Source of the DNA: Plantago major
Lineage: Eukaryota; Streptophyta; Magnoliopsida; Lamiales; Plantaginaceae
DNA length: 64,000 nucleotides
Direction of reading: 5' to 3'
Assembly: GCA_026545765.1 (NCBI GenBank)
Contig: CM048843.1
Span: forward strand, 8,765,501 to 8,829,500
The position numbers and the translations under genes were made by a program. Shown piece after piece: positions 1-10,038 of the stretch (position 1 is its first letter; every line of letters starts with the position of its first letter). The notes beneath the pieces were generated by a model. The model was not told where the DNA came from. It did not search any database and saw only the letters and a list, made by a program, of their open reading frames with translations.

Positions 1-31
<31 letters not shown>

Positions 32-50
32 ATATATATATTTATATACA
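1..50. repeat. (TA)n microsatellite
   Basis: Nearly pure TA dinucleotide run with one phase slip, continuing into AT-rich sequence. It begins at the window edge, so its true length is unknown. Confidence 0.9.
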
Positions 51-1640
51 CAAAACAGAGAGACTCAACTAACACCGCCATAGCATATATAGAAAGCTAG
101 AAACCATATCGAATTCTAATTAAATAGGAATTTTCTAACAAAATTTGCAGCAATCTCATCTCAGCAATAACAAATAATAATCACCCAAATAATCATGAAT
201 AATCCTTGGGGAACTTACATACAACATAACTTATGGTTCTAACACTTAACACATAAACGTGAATGAGCCTTAAGGGAACTTGCAAGCATATCACATATCA
301 AAGCATAGATGACAAAAATCAGTTAATCGTTGATGCAAGTCCTACGGGAATTTGCCTTGAGAAATGAACGAGAGAGGCAAACATTGAAAACTGGTCGAAA
401 ACATAGCTCTCTGTTCGACATCAAATTATGGCCGGCTCAAACATCAATATGAAGATCCCTCCGGTGAAAGTGTAGGCTGATATGTTACGAATCAGCTCTC
501 CAAAAATCAGCTTGATCCGACGGTTAACGAACCGGAAATCGAATTTTGAACAAGACTGCGTCTGGCAGAAATTTAACGCGCGAAAAAAAGTGGCTAAAGA
601 TCTTCTTTTGAAAATTCCTAGGGTTTTTGGGAGACTGGGGTTTTGACAAGGGCTAAAAGATGGGCTCACAAAAGAATATTGGGCTTAACTTTAAGGAAAA
701 CAGTTTTGGGCCAAAGACTAACGTTTTACGAACTCCGCTTAACGCTCGGTTCGTTCTAAAACGTCTAAATTCGAAATACGAATTTTTAACATTACAATTT
801 TTAGGTAATATTACCAAATCCCTAATAATATGAATTTAGTTTTGCACTCAAGTGGAAAAAATTAGAAGTTAGAAGAAAGCACAAGACTGCTCAAATAATT
901 ATTATCTTCAAATACTTTGAAATCCTTTAAAGCATTGGATTTTTTCAATCTGTATTCCAATGCTTTCAATATCCATTCCCATTTTATAATGCACGTCCCA
1001 TTCATATGTGACATTCAAGAGCACCTGTACACACAAAAAAAATATTATGCCTCATGTTTCCTTTTTTGCACATATGAATGACAATGTATTTCAATGAGCC
1101 CATGACACTTAAAAACTCCAATTTAGTAATTCTAAAAGAAATTCATGAGTAATGCTTGGCCTCATATGATGCAACTTGTATGTCTACTATAACTGAAGCG
1201 GGGCACAACTGAGGTCAAATATCATGCCACCGATAATCATTAAGAGAAAGCAGGGGAGAATTGCAATTTTAGTCCAGAGTTTGCATAAATTGAACATATT
1301 CATACAAAATTACATATGTGGCATGCCAATACACGCCAACCACCTAACTCAAAACAAGTTCAATTAGGGAAAAATTCGAAAAAGATACCCTAGGTTGTTG
1401 TTTTCCTTACAGTAACTTATGTTATTCTTGTCGATTTTGGTACCTTAACTTGATTTTTTGTCCAATTTGTATACTCTATCAGTCCAATTTGACGGCGACC
1501 GCGTGTGTGTTTCACTTGCCTGTGTTTTTGTTAAAACGCGTCACTATGACGTCAGAAAATCACTTGAGATCTACTCTCCCGTAATAAAAAATATTTTATT
1601 AATGGAAGAAAATAAAATAAAACAAAGAAAAAATCACCAT
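51..1640. other. Intergenic stretch, no gene recognised
   Basis: AT-rich sequence in which the small open frames are short and unlike any family I know. The part at about 300-760 reads, on the minus strand, like the promoter-to-leader part of an LTR, but I see neither a partner copy nor TG/CA ends with a duplication, so this is only a guess. At 1370-1600 there is sequence resembling dispersed plant repeat DNA, with no coding potential. Confidence 0.4.
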
Positions 1641-1905
1641 GGAAGAAGCTTGAAAGCTTGAAAGCTTGAAAGCTTCAACTTCTTCCATGGCCGACTTCAA
1701 TGGAAGCTTCTTGAGTTTAAGCATGGAAGCTACCATGGTGACCCACCATGGAAGCTCCACCACGGAACTTCCTTTCCGGATTTGGCATATCCAGGCTTCC
1801 ATTCCGGATCTGGCATATCCACCGCCGGAGCTTCCAGGTTGCTATTGGCATATCCAAATCTGCCATGGCCATGGCCGGGAGGGCGGAGGTGGTGGTGGAG
1901 GGGAG
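1641..1905. repeat. CCATGG/AAGCTT-rich simple repeat and hairpin
   Basis: A 10-bp unit built on GAAAGCTT is repeated three to four times at about 1648-1676. It is flanked by an inverted CCATGGAAGAAG / CTTCTTCCATGG pair that could fold into a hairpin. The rest to 1905 reuses the words CCATGG, GGAAGCTTC, TTCCGGAT and TGGCATATCCA and ends in a GGTGGTGG tract. That tract abuts the broken end of the LINE reverse transcriptase. The open frames across it are by-products of the repeat. Confidence 0.7.
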
Positions 1906-3710
1906 TAAGCCTTACTCATGTCAAGTTTTAAAGCCATAAAAGAATCTTTACCCTTTGTTTTTTGTTTCAAAAAATGATTTACCTCGTAGGCCACAAGCAC
2001 ATTATCAGTAATTAATCTGTTAGGGACGTAAGCAGACTGTGTTTCAGAAATGATGTCGTTCATGTGGGGTTTAAGCCTATTAGTGATAGCTTTAGACGCT
2101 ATTTTAAACAGGACATTGCTAAGACTTATGGGACGAAACTGGATAATCTTTACTGTTGTTTTGCACTTAGGGATAAGAACAATGTGGGTATAATTAAGCT
2201 TAGGCTCAAGGGTTTTATGGTTCAGAAAAGTAAGAGTACAGTCCATAAAATTTTTACCTACTAAATGCCAAAAACGTTGATAAAATAATGCAGACATGCC
2301 ATCGGGGCCATGGGATTTAAGGGGGGTATATATCAAACAGTGCTCGTTTTACCTCGTCTGGAGTGAACACGCGGCGGAGCTCCTGATTCATTTGCTCGTC
2401 CACTCTAACTCCCATAGTACTCACTACATCATCAATCTCTGCAACTGAAGGCTGCCTGGACTTAAAAATTTCCCCAAAATAGTCATTGACAATATGTTGC
2501 ATCCCTTCCACCTCAGTGACTGAATTTCCTCCCCCATCCTGAAGTTCAAGAATTTCATTGATAGACTCCCGTTTTGAGGCCTGGGAATGGAAGACCTTCG
2601 TATTCCGATCACCTTCCTTGAGCCACTGTTGTTTTGCTCTTTGCTACCACATAATCCCTTCCTTATCGAGTTACTTCTCCAATCGAATCTTAAGCTCACT
2701 AATCTGTTGTCGAATACCAGGAGCATCACGACTGTGTTGCAATCTCTCCAACTCGCCCTTCATCCTGCTGATATTCGTTTTGACAGACCCAAAAGAGGTT
2801 CTCTCCCAATTCAACAACCCCACACGGCAATTCTCCAAGTTTTCGAGCATATCAGAGCTGCTCCCCCAGTTCTCTGTGATGATTTTCTCAAAATCAGCGG
2901 CCTTTAACCACATGGCTTCGAATCTGAAGCGCTTGCGGTTGTGACAGAATCGGCATGCTGCAGGTTCTTTTAGACGCAGCAAAATGGCAGAGTGATCCGA
3001 ATTGCGCGCATAGAGGTGATGTACCATGGTCACGAAAAAAGAGCTCGATCGGGGCTAGCGATAGCTCGATCTAGTCGATGCTATGTGGTCTGAGAGTCTC
3101 TATTGTTAGTCCAAGTATATCTATAGCCTTTGAATTGGAGATCGTGTAAGTCACAGTAAGCTAGAGTCTCAATCATGTTTCTTTTCCTCCACACTTGGAC
3201 CCGCACCCCTCCTTGCTTATCCAAGTCTGCTGAAGTCTCATTATAATCACCTACTACGAACCAAGGTCGATTAGAGTATCTTGCGAGTTGTTTCAAAAGA
3301 TTCCAGGTCGAAGTTCTTTTTGCTGCATCGGCCTCCCCGTAAAACCCGATCATTCTCCAAGTTACGTCGCTCCCTAAGTTGGTAATCTCCGCATCTATAT
3401 GATGTTTAGAGAACGATTTAATATCCACCACACAATCTCTTTTCCAGAGAAGAGCTAAACCCCCTGATTTGCCAATCGAGGGGACACAAATACCAAACAT
3501 ATCCAAATTTTGTTTTATCCTATCAATCTCCGAATTCCCGAGACGAGTATCCATAAGAAAGACAAGAGTGGGGTTATGAGTACGGACAAACTCACCGAGT
3601 CCTCGAACTGTCCAAAGGTTCCCTGCACTTCGATTCATGATAAGCAACTCATTGGGATAGGCGGGGTTGCTCAGCAACTTCCGCCTTTGGTACAATAAAA
3701 TCAACATCAT
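1905..3710 (-). pseudogene. LINE ORF2: APE endonuclease and partial reverse transcriptase
   Basis: ORF2 would nick target DNA and copy the RNA at the nick. The endonuclease is at 3081-3710: it reads NRSAGNLWTVRGLGEFVRTHNP, VFLMDTRL and the GDYNE motif, typical of plant L1 endonucleases. The linker continues in shifted frames at 2671-3033 and 2317-2511. The RT begins at about 2336 with HGPDGMSALFYQRFW, followed by FRPISLSNVLFKI and QSAYVPNRLITDNVL. It ends at KLDMSKAY, where the first catalytic aspartate lies. After this the frame turns into a proline run encoded by the GGT-rich tract. At least three frame changes are present. Clearly a dead copy. Confidence 0.88.
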
Positions 3711-3794
3711 CGGTTCGAGTTCTCTTACAAATCACATTGGCATCAACAGCCTGGTCCCTAGCTATTATTGCTCCAGTTCGGGGTTTATATTTTT

Positions 3795-5147
3795 TCACAC
3801 CTGAGGTCGAACCAGGGGGCGGCCCCATTTTTTAGGTTGAGGTAAGGGTTGGTTCAGTTTTTGTTCGGGCGGGTTTGGAAATTGGATGGTAATGGGCAAA
3901 GGATCGTGTGGTGCAGGCTGTCCAAAGGAGAAAAATGGGCTAGGAAAGGTAAAAGTGGAGGTGGACTGGGAGTTGGGCTCGGTAATGGGCTGAGGCATGT
4001 TATGTTTTTTGTGTGGTGGGATGTAAAGTAGTGGTAATGGGCTTGAGGTGTGAGAACTTGGGTTTGGTTTGGTCCGGAAAAATTGGTCTGGTGGTATGGT
4101 CAATGGGATAGTGTGGTTGGGAATTTCCATGTATAATCAGTGCCTTGGATTTAGGGGTTACCATAACAGAAGAACATTCAGAGAAAGTTGAAAATCCATT
4201 AATATCTCCTTGATTACTACTTTCCGTAACTGTCTTCCTCAAATCTCGCAAGTTATTCCAATTGCCATTATTCTGGCTTGGCTCCCGAGTTTGAACGTGG
4301 CTTGGCAATTTGCCCAAAATACCCCTGCGACGATCTGCCGGCCCTGTCTCTCTGTTCCACCGTAAGCTTCCGACGATGACTTTATCATTCTGGCTATTCA
4401 GGCGAGCTCGCAACCAGTCACCAAAAGGCAGCTTAGATTCATCCACAACATCAGACTTTTCAAATAGATGAATACACTCCGTACAATCACTGATTAAATG
4501 ACCCATAACTCCACAGTAGTAGCAAAAATTCGGTAGTTTCTCGTACGTCACTGAAAGTCGAATAGGTTGCTTGTTCGGTCCTTCGATGGTGATGACCCTA
4601 AACAGTGGTTTCGTTACGTTCAACAAGACTTTCAGCCGCATTGTGGTGACTGGTAGGCCTTTCTGCGCACCCTCATCCCAATCCACAAACGTACCCAGTA
4701 TCGTCCCAATGGCTTGAGCCATTTGCCTGTTCATTCCACGCAGTGGGAATCCAGCAACATGGACATGAAATTCATAGAGGTCTAAATCCACATCCAGAAC
4801 ATCCTGACCTCGCTCAATCTTGCGTAAAATTACAAGGTTTCTATCGAACGCCCAAGGACCGCGCCCATCACCTTGTTTCTATCTGCAGCTTGTGAAAATT
4901 GGAACAACATCGCTCGATCATTAACTTTCTTAATGCTCACATCGCCCGATAACTGCCAGGCCCCAACCATTGTTCGCTGGAAAGATTCAAGGTGAGTTTG
5001 CCGCCGTGACAGGATCCGCCCAACTAAACAGGACTCCAGATTCACCTTGTTTTCCTGCCATGCTCCATCCGGGATAGGAATCACACTCTCCTCCGACACA
5101 GAGAGATTAGCCAACTTACAAATCTCCTCAATATTCTGATCCCCCAT
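3795..5147 (-). pseudogene. LINE ORF1 protein (DUF4283-type, CCHC zinc knuckle)
   Basis: ORF1 of the LINE; such proteins bind the element RNA in the cytoplasm. I place the start at the ATG at 5147 (MGDQNIEEICKL), since the frame upstream is hydrophobic leader-like read-through. The DUF4283-like N-terminal part runs to about 4830. A one-base frameshift there moves it to the frame at 4791-4000, which contains FHVHVAGFPLRGMN and the knuckle CYYCGVMGHLISDC (about 4490-4530). The tail is proline-rich and changes frame again at about 4000-4130. With two frame breaks it is not translatable as it stands. Family assignment rests on the knuckle, the order before an endonuclease and the typical central motif. 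Confidence 0.85.
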
Positions 5148-5700
5148 GATCTCTCCAGTAGCAGATTTCGATCCTGTAATGAGTACTATAAGTGACAAAG
5201 GGTGATTAAACAACCAGGGCCACCTGTGGAAACTGCATAAAAGACAATACACAAAGCACCGAAACACCAGCAAGATAGTAAAGTAATGAGGCAAAATATA
5301 AGGGTGAACAGATTAAAACAATAATATGCTTGTGATCTAGGTAAATCCCTTTATTTTTGCTAAAAGATTTGATTTTTAAGGGCAGATTTAAACTGATCAT
5401 TTTGTTAGACTTACCAACCGAGCCAAGTAATCATAATCCAAGAAAACCTCACCAGAAAAGAAAAGCCAACAGAAGCTCACCAATTTGTGGAGTAGAAGAA
5501 AAGAACACCGGGGGGGGAGGGTAAGGAAAAACTCAAAGGGAATGAGAAAATTGTCTCAGCCGGAGGATCAAACTCTCATACGAGAGAATCAGTTGAACAG
5601 AGCAATCATCCGATTTTCCCAGTTCAAAAATGGCTTATTAAGAGCACAAACGAGATCTCTCATTCATCGACTTCTTGCTGCTTGCTGAGCTCAATGGAAG

Positions 5701-6072
5701 AGAAAATTCTCATCAGCTATGAATTATGATCTTACCATTTTTCTTGTATCAACGTCTGCTTTAGGCACCACTAATAAATGCCTGCCTTGTGCATTAGGAT
5801 TTTCAAAACTTACTGTCTTATTATTTAATTATTTGGGGTCTAACTTTGAAGAGGTCCTAAGTTAGGGCATAAAAAGATTATTTATTTTATCAAAAATATT
5901 AATGTAATGAGATTTAATTGTATGTCACCAGGAATGTTAAAATTCACTACAACAACATGATTGCTAAGATGTACAGTACTTTCAAAATATTCAAATGTTA
6001 TATTCATAAATATTTTCTATCAACTCTTCTAACGATTTCGTTTTCTTTCTTTTGATGAAAATGATCTTTTAG
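5701..6072. other. AT-rich spacer, probably LRR gene intron
   Basis: No coding potential seen. The last 70 bases are pyrimidine-rich and end in TTTTAG at 6072, a plausible splice acceptor for the LRR exon that follows. The segment may therefore be an intron of a lost LRR gene. Confidence 0.4.
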
Positions 6073-6216
6073 GCCAAATACCTGATGAAATTGGTGATTG
6101 TAAGGAACTTAAAATTATTGATGTACTTGATAACAATATAAATGGATCCATTCCACGAAGCATTGAAAATTTGACCATGCTGCAATACTTTGTTGTTGGG
6201 GAGAATAGTCTCACAG
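6073..6216 (+). pseudogene. Isolated LRR receptor exon (two repeats)
   Basis: A single exon of 144 bases, bounded by TTTTAG and CACAG/GTACGT, encoding exactly two 24-residue extracellular-type leucine-rich repeats. They read QIPDEIGDCKELKIIDVLDN followed by GSIPRSIENLTMLQYFVVGENSLTG. Both boundaries fall after the first base of a glycine codon (phase 1), the same junction as in the LRR exons at 10039 and 26628. LRRs of this IP-containing class form the ligand-sensing ectodomain of plant receptor kinases and receptor-like proteins. No kinase, signal peptide or neighbouring exon is recognisable within 3 kb, so it is probably a stranded fragment of a third family member or the 5' part of copy 1. 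Confidence 0.75.
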
Positions 6217-6623
6217 GTACGTTACCTTCACTCAGTTTTTCGGCCTCTCATCCCCTCATTTGTCTCCTTCATGAAAGATTACTTGTAAGTTGTAAACGTA
6301 TTTTAAACGAATTAATTGTTATACTACAGCATTCTAGTTTTTGAACTTTTATTGCATCTAGTCCTTTTATCCTCATGACTGTAATAAAAAAATTTATACA
6401 TAAAGTTTGACACGTAATTTTAATTGAAAAACTAAAATTAATTACGAAACATAAAAATGTGGATAAAAAGGTGTAACAGTAAAATTTTGTATTATTTGTT
6501 GGATGTTAGATAATTTTTATTTTTAATAATGTATGAAATTTTATGAGACGGTTAAAAATAATAAATGTATAAATAGTATTTGGAATACGTTTACATACTA
6601 CAGACTAGTATATTAATTGAATA
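6217..6623. other. Non-coding AT-rich segment
   Basis: Starts with a strong splice donor (GTACGT at 6217) and then shows no frame, repeat or signal that I recognise. Intron-like. Confidence 0.4.
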
Positions 6624-6845
6624 AGTCTCCTGAGAGACGGTCTTATGAAGAGACTAAAAGAGATGGATAAACATTACAGTTATAATTAAACAAAAACATT
6701 AGAGGTTTTACTAAGAACACCGGTGATATAAATATATATAAAACGTTATATAAAATGTGCACTCATAAAACATTACTCATATTGTTTAAAACATTATGCA
6801 TATACTTAAGAACATTAATTCGTCTCATAAGTTTCCCACTAAAAC
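6624..6845 (-). repeat. Dispersed repeat related to the interior of the CACTA relics
   Basis: The words CTGAGAGACGGTCTTATG, AGACTAAAAGAGATGG and AAAACATTACTCATA are the reverse complement of a block at about 18590-18760, present again at about 56030-56190. There it lies inside a CACTA element. Here it is free-standing, so it may be a small element of its own that also sits inside the CACTA family. Limits are approximate. Confidence 0.5.
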
Positions 6846-7247
6846 ACTTCTCCTATAATTAAGACTTTGTGAATTGCATTAGGGAAAATTCTTTTTTGAT
6901 ACTTGCCCGCCATGGCGCCGTCTAATTTTGGTAATCTATCATATTAGCGTCTAATTTAAGTATTTTTCTTTTTTATGTTTGAATCCATGAAGTATTACAT
7001 ATCTGAGACAATCAGCTCATCGTTACTGAATTATAAAACCTCCTAAAGGAATGCTACATAAAGGAACTCGCAGTAATAATAAAAATGTATTGTTTCAATT
7101 TGTGTATGAGCTCTTAAATAAAAACTCCATTTTATAAAAATATACTTTTTACTAATGCCAACCATATTATGGAGTTTATACAGTAATTGGAGTTTCCATA
7201 CATCATCTCTTTTAAGTGAATGAAGCCTAAAACGTGAAAGAACAATG

Positions 7248-7249
<2 letters not shown>

Positions 7250-7323
<74 letters not shown>

Positions 7324-7331
7324 ATATATAT
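7250..7331. repeat. (TA)n microsatellite, about 80 bp
   Basis: Uninterrupted TA run of about 70 bases, then TCTATATATATGG. The Ile-Tyr-rich open frame across it is an artefact of the repeat. Confidence 0.95.
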
Positions 7332-7720
7332 GGTCATTTTCATAAACACCACGTATTGTTTGCTTCAATTTCAAATTAGTACCCACTATTTGAAGTATTA
7401 CAAATAAACCCAAAATACACGGCGGACATTGACTCCGACGTGCATTATTTCTTTGATGCGGATGGTTAGTTGGCATGATTTGGCATAAGTATTTAAAAAA
7501 AGTTAAAATGTGGATAAAAACTTAATTTAGAAAGTAATTAAAGGAAAATGAAAATTAATTTATTCTTCCATATTCTTTCATCTCTTTCAACCCACCAACA
7601 ACCTCTTCCACCATCACCTCCCCTGGCCAACCTCCACCATCATCACCTCCGACCAACCAACATCACCTCCACAAAAATTAGGAACATCAAAAACAGGAAA
7701 TTGAGTCTCCATTGAATAAT
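7332..7720. other. Non-coding segment with CACC-rich tract
   Basis: No gene seen. At 7585-7680 a pyrimidine-rich tract repeats CACCACC/CACCTCC words. It is similar in composition to the complement of the GTGG minisatellite inside the nearby CACTA element. Confidence 0.4.
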
Positions 7721-7829
7721 GGAGACCCATTTCAAAAGCTTGCTCCAAATGAAGCTCTAATCGGACCGATCAGGGCTCATGTCGGAGCTTAAAAAAGCTC
7801 AGACCACTACAAAAAAATCCTGTTTTAGC

Positions 7830-8050
7830 GACGGAACTATCCGTCGCTAAAACAGGACCGATCCGTCGCTAAATCCATAGCGACGGATCACACCCCCGTC
7901 TCAATTTTGCTCGTCTCTAGGTTTTTTGCGACGGTTAATTTATCCGTCACTAATTAGCGACGGAATTAGCGACGGATAAAGTGTTGACCGTCTGAAAAAA
8001 AAAGCAGCACTATTTAGCGACGGATAGTTATCCGTCGCTAAATAGTATTT
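7830..8050. repeat. CACTA left subterminal GCGACGGAT repeats
   Basis: At least ten copies of GCGACGGAT or its complement, several arranged as perfect palindromes around short AT centres (for example at 8018-8042). The matching right-end cluster is at 8665-8945. Confidence 0.85.
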
Positions 8051-8060
8051 TTTTTTTAAT

Positions 8061-8256
8061 ACGAATATTTCGACAATTTTATACGAATATTCAATATGGA
8101 TAAATCAATAATTTTATTCAATTCGGATAAACCAAAAATTATATACGAATATTCAATACGGATAAACCGACAATTGTATACGATTATTCAATACGCGTAA
8201 ACTGATAATTTTATTCAATACGGATAAACCGACAATTTCATACAATATTTGATAAT
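8061..8256. repeat. Imperfect tandem repeat, unit about 35 bp
   Basis: About five diverged copies of a unit containing ATTCAATACGGATAAACCG followed by ACAATTTTATACGA. Lies inside the CACTA element and has no coding sense. Confidence 0.7.
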
Positions 8257-8394
8257 ACAATATACAATATTTAATAATAATTAATACAAATAAGAAATTA
8301 CAATAATGAATTATACAAAATTAATACAAGAATACAATAATTCAAATAAGATCTTGTTGCATCTTGACGAATCTTGGACGGAGGAAGTCGGATC

Positions 8395-8595
8395 GGGTCG
8401 TGGAGGCAGTGGAGTGGTGTGGTGTCTGTGGTGGTGGAGTGGTGGTGGCAGTGGAGTGGTGTGGTGGTGGCAGTGGAGTGGTGGCCGTGATGGCAGTGGA
8501 GTGGTGTGGTGGTGGAGTGGAATGGTGGTGGTGGGAGTGGTGTTGTAGTGGAAGGGTGGTGGTGTAGTGGAATGGTGGTGGTGGGAGGAAGGAAG
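8395..8595. repeat. GTGG-rich minisatellite
   Basis: Runs of GTGGTGG and GGCAGTGGAGTGGTGTGG repeat in short irregular units. Two overlapping Gly/Val/Trp-rich open frames on the plus strand follow from the repeat and are not considered genes. Confidence 0.8.
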
Positions 8596-8664
8596 TAGGA
8601 GAGTTTAGGGTTTGTGAGTGAAGGGAGGAAGAGGAAGGGTTAAATATTAGGGTTTACTGCCGAT

Positions 8665-8945
8665 TTTAGCGACGGATAGATTTATCCGTCGCTAATTAGT
8701 GACGGATAAATCTATCCGTCACTAAATTTATTTTTTTATTTTTAAATAACGTATTTAACGACGGATAATCTATCCGTCGTTAAAATAATTTTTTTTAAAT
8801 TTAAAAAGTCAACAGAAGTAACGACGAATAGAATTATCCGTCGTTATTTAGCGACGGATTTCTATTCGTCGCCAAATAGCGACGGATAGGGCGAAACGCC
8901 CTATCCGTCGCTAATTTTAGCGATCCGCCGCTAAAATAGCGACCG
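8665..8945. repeat. CACTA right subterminal GCGACGGAT repeats
   Basis: Right-hand counterpart of the left cluster, with about a dozen copies in both orientations, leading into the terminal TTCTTGTAGTG. Confidence 0.85.
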
Positions 8946-9178
8946 TCGCCCCTAATGGTTGCTATTTTGCAGAATTCTTGTAGTGGACCAGAGCAAAATT
9001 TAAGCTCTCGCTTAAGCTGTTTTAAGCTCCGACGGGAGCTTTTAACGAGCTCCAACCGGAGCTCTTAAATGCTCCTATTGAGTTTGATGTAAAAGCAGCT
9101 CCAATTGAAGCTTATGGGTATCCTCTATTAGAGACCCATAGAAAGCTTTTCGAGCTTTTGAAATGGGTCTCTAATGGA

Positions 9179-9660
9179 TTTTTTTTTTACCAAATTGCAT
9201 AAGTAAACTCAAAGATAAGGACTTTAATGAACCTTCTATCAGCAGCCTTTCCCTTAACTTCATGACACAACAACAAATTTCACAATTCCAAACACTACAA
9301 CTCCTTTGCTTTCCAGACCAGCGTTGAAGAGCAAGCCAAGCATGACGAACAAAGGGGCAGTCGAAAAATAAATGGTTTAAAGTTTCTGAAAACTGTTGAC
9401 AAAACACGCACAAAGGATCCGAATCAGGTCGAAAACATAGCATTCTATCCTTATTAACCAACTGTCCTTTCAATGCCAACCAAGAACTTTAAGAGTTCCC
9501 ATATTATGCATAGCAAGTTCCTTCTACATCACCGAACACCAAAAGAAGTTCGAGCCTTCAAAATTTCCCGAAGACAAAATGAACCTTGATCTGGCATATC
9601 CGTAGTCATAACTCATAACATCTGGTCCTTTATCCACAACTTATTCGTCTTGTAATGAAA
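9179..9660 (-). pseudogene. LINE 3' end with zf-RVT domain and poly(A)
   Basis: Minus-strand fragment of the C-terminal part of a plant LINE ORF2. The frame 9479-9171 reads LALKGQLVNKDRM, then CVFCQQFSETLNHLFFDC, the zinc-binding domain that follows plant LINE reverse transcriptases. Frame-shifted remains upstream (to about 9660) include a REILKART-like stretch. On the minus strand the fragment ends in a run of nine A at 9179-9189, the expected poly(A) tail, so it is a 5'-truncated insertion. It may derive from a family like the LINE at 1905-5700 but does not overlap it in domain content. Confidence 0.75.
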
Positions 9661-9679
9661 TACTCAAATAGGTGAAAAG

Positions 9680-10038
9680 GTTAACCTTTTGGCCTTTGGG
9701 TAGATGAAAATTTCAAATTAACAATGTTAACATTTTGTGCTTACCTGTTTTTTGCTAATTTGTGGTTGAATTTGAAAATGGGGCATATGGCCAGTATCGG
9801 TAATTTTCCCTTAAAAGGAATACTCAAGAAAAACAAGGACAAGATTCAGTTTAGTACATACCAAATAGAGTAATATCGCTCCCCGATTCACCGAGTGAAA
9901 TGAAACATTTAGTGTTATTAAATCTCTCCATCCCCCAATTATCATGTAACTTACCAAAATGTTGGACAAATCCATTACAAATACGACTGACAAACAACAA
10001 CTTTATTTACGTGAGGAGTTCCTTCTATATTTTTTCAG
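9680..10038 (+). other. LRR copy 1 intron and upstream part of duplicated block
   Basis: Non-coding sequence ending in a splice acceptor (TTTTTTCAG at 10038). It matches 28155-28802 (for example CAATTTGTGGTTGAATT and TTATCATGTAACTTACCAAAATG), showing that the duplication of the LRR locus includes this intron. The copy at 28 kb carries an extra MITE. Confidence 0.65.

Larger units (their letters stand above)
1905..5700 (-). mobile_element. L1-type LINE, truncated at its 3' end
   Basis: Non-LTR retrotransposon read right to left. In order it has ORF1 (RNA-binding, CCHC knuckle), an APE-type endonuclease, a linker and the first part of the reverse transcriptase. The element stops abruptly at about 1905, inside RT just after the residues KLDMSKAY, so the catalytic YADD region, RNase H, 3' UTR and poly(A) are missing. 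The 5' limit is approximate: 5147-5700 is taken as the leader because it is directly upstream of ORF1 and belongs to nothing else visible. Plant LINEs usually lose the 5' end, so loss of the 3' end points to a later deletion or rearrangement. Confidence 0.85.
7805..8985. mobile_element. Non-autonomous CACTA (En/Spm) transposon with 3-bp TSD
   Basis: The left end begins CACTACAAAAAAATCC at 7805 and the right end finishes TTCTTGTAGTG at 8985. The flanks are GAC at 7802-7804 and GAC at 8986-8988, a perfect 3-bp duplication as expected for this superfamily. Both ends carry many direct and inverted copies of TAGCGACGGATA, the kind of subterminal motif that CACTA transposases bind. At 1181 bp with no transposase frame it is non-autonomous. 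The middle is filled by two unrelated tandem arrays. Confidence 0.92.
7721..9172. mobile_element. Foldback-like element with AGCTC words, host of a CACTA insertion
   Basis: The 20 bases at 7721-7740 (GGAGACCCATTTC...) recur inverted at 9153-9172 with one mismatch. Between these ends, outside the CACTA element, sequence on both sides is dense in the word GAGCT/AGCTC (over a dozen copies), consistent with one foldback or MITE-like element about 270 bp long split at 7804/8986. No target duplication is evident, so the class is unassigned. Confidence 0.5.

Noticed and set aside
421-669. 82-residue minus-strand frame near the left edge
   Set aside because: No homology recognised, no coding-like composition; possibly part of an LTR leader.
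1666-1939. Plus-strand frames rich in Met/Pro/Gly
   Set aside because: Result of the CCATGG/AAGCTT-rich repeat; the opposite-strand LINE frame explains the right end.
7132-7476. Open frame with a long Ile-Tyr run on the minus strand
   Set aside because: Created by the (TA)n microsatellite; no start context or domain.
8306-8567. Two overlapping Gly/Val/Trp-rich frames
   Set aside because: Follow from the GTGG minisatellite inside the CACTA element; open in two frames at once, as expected for a repeat.
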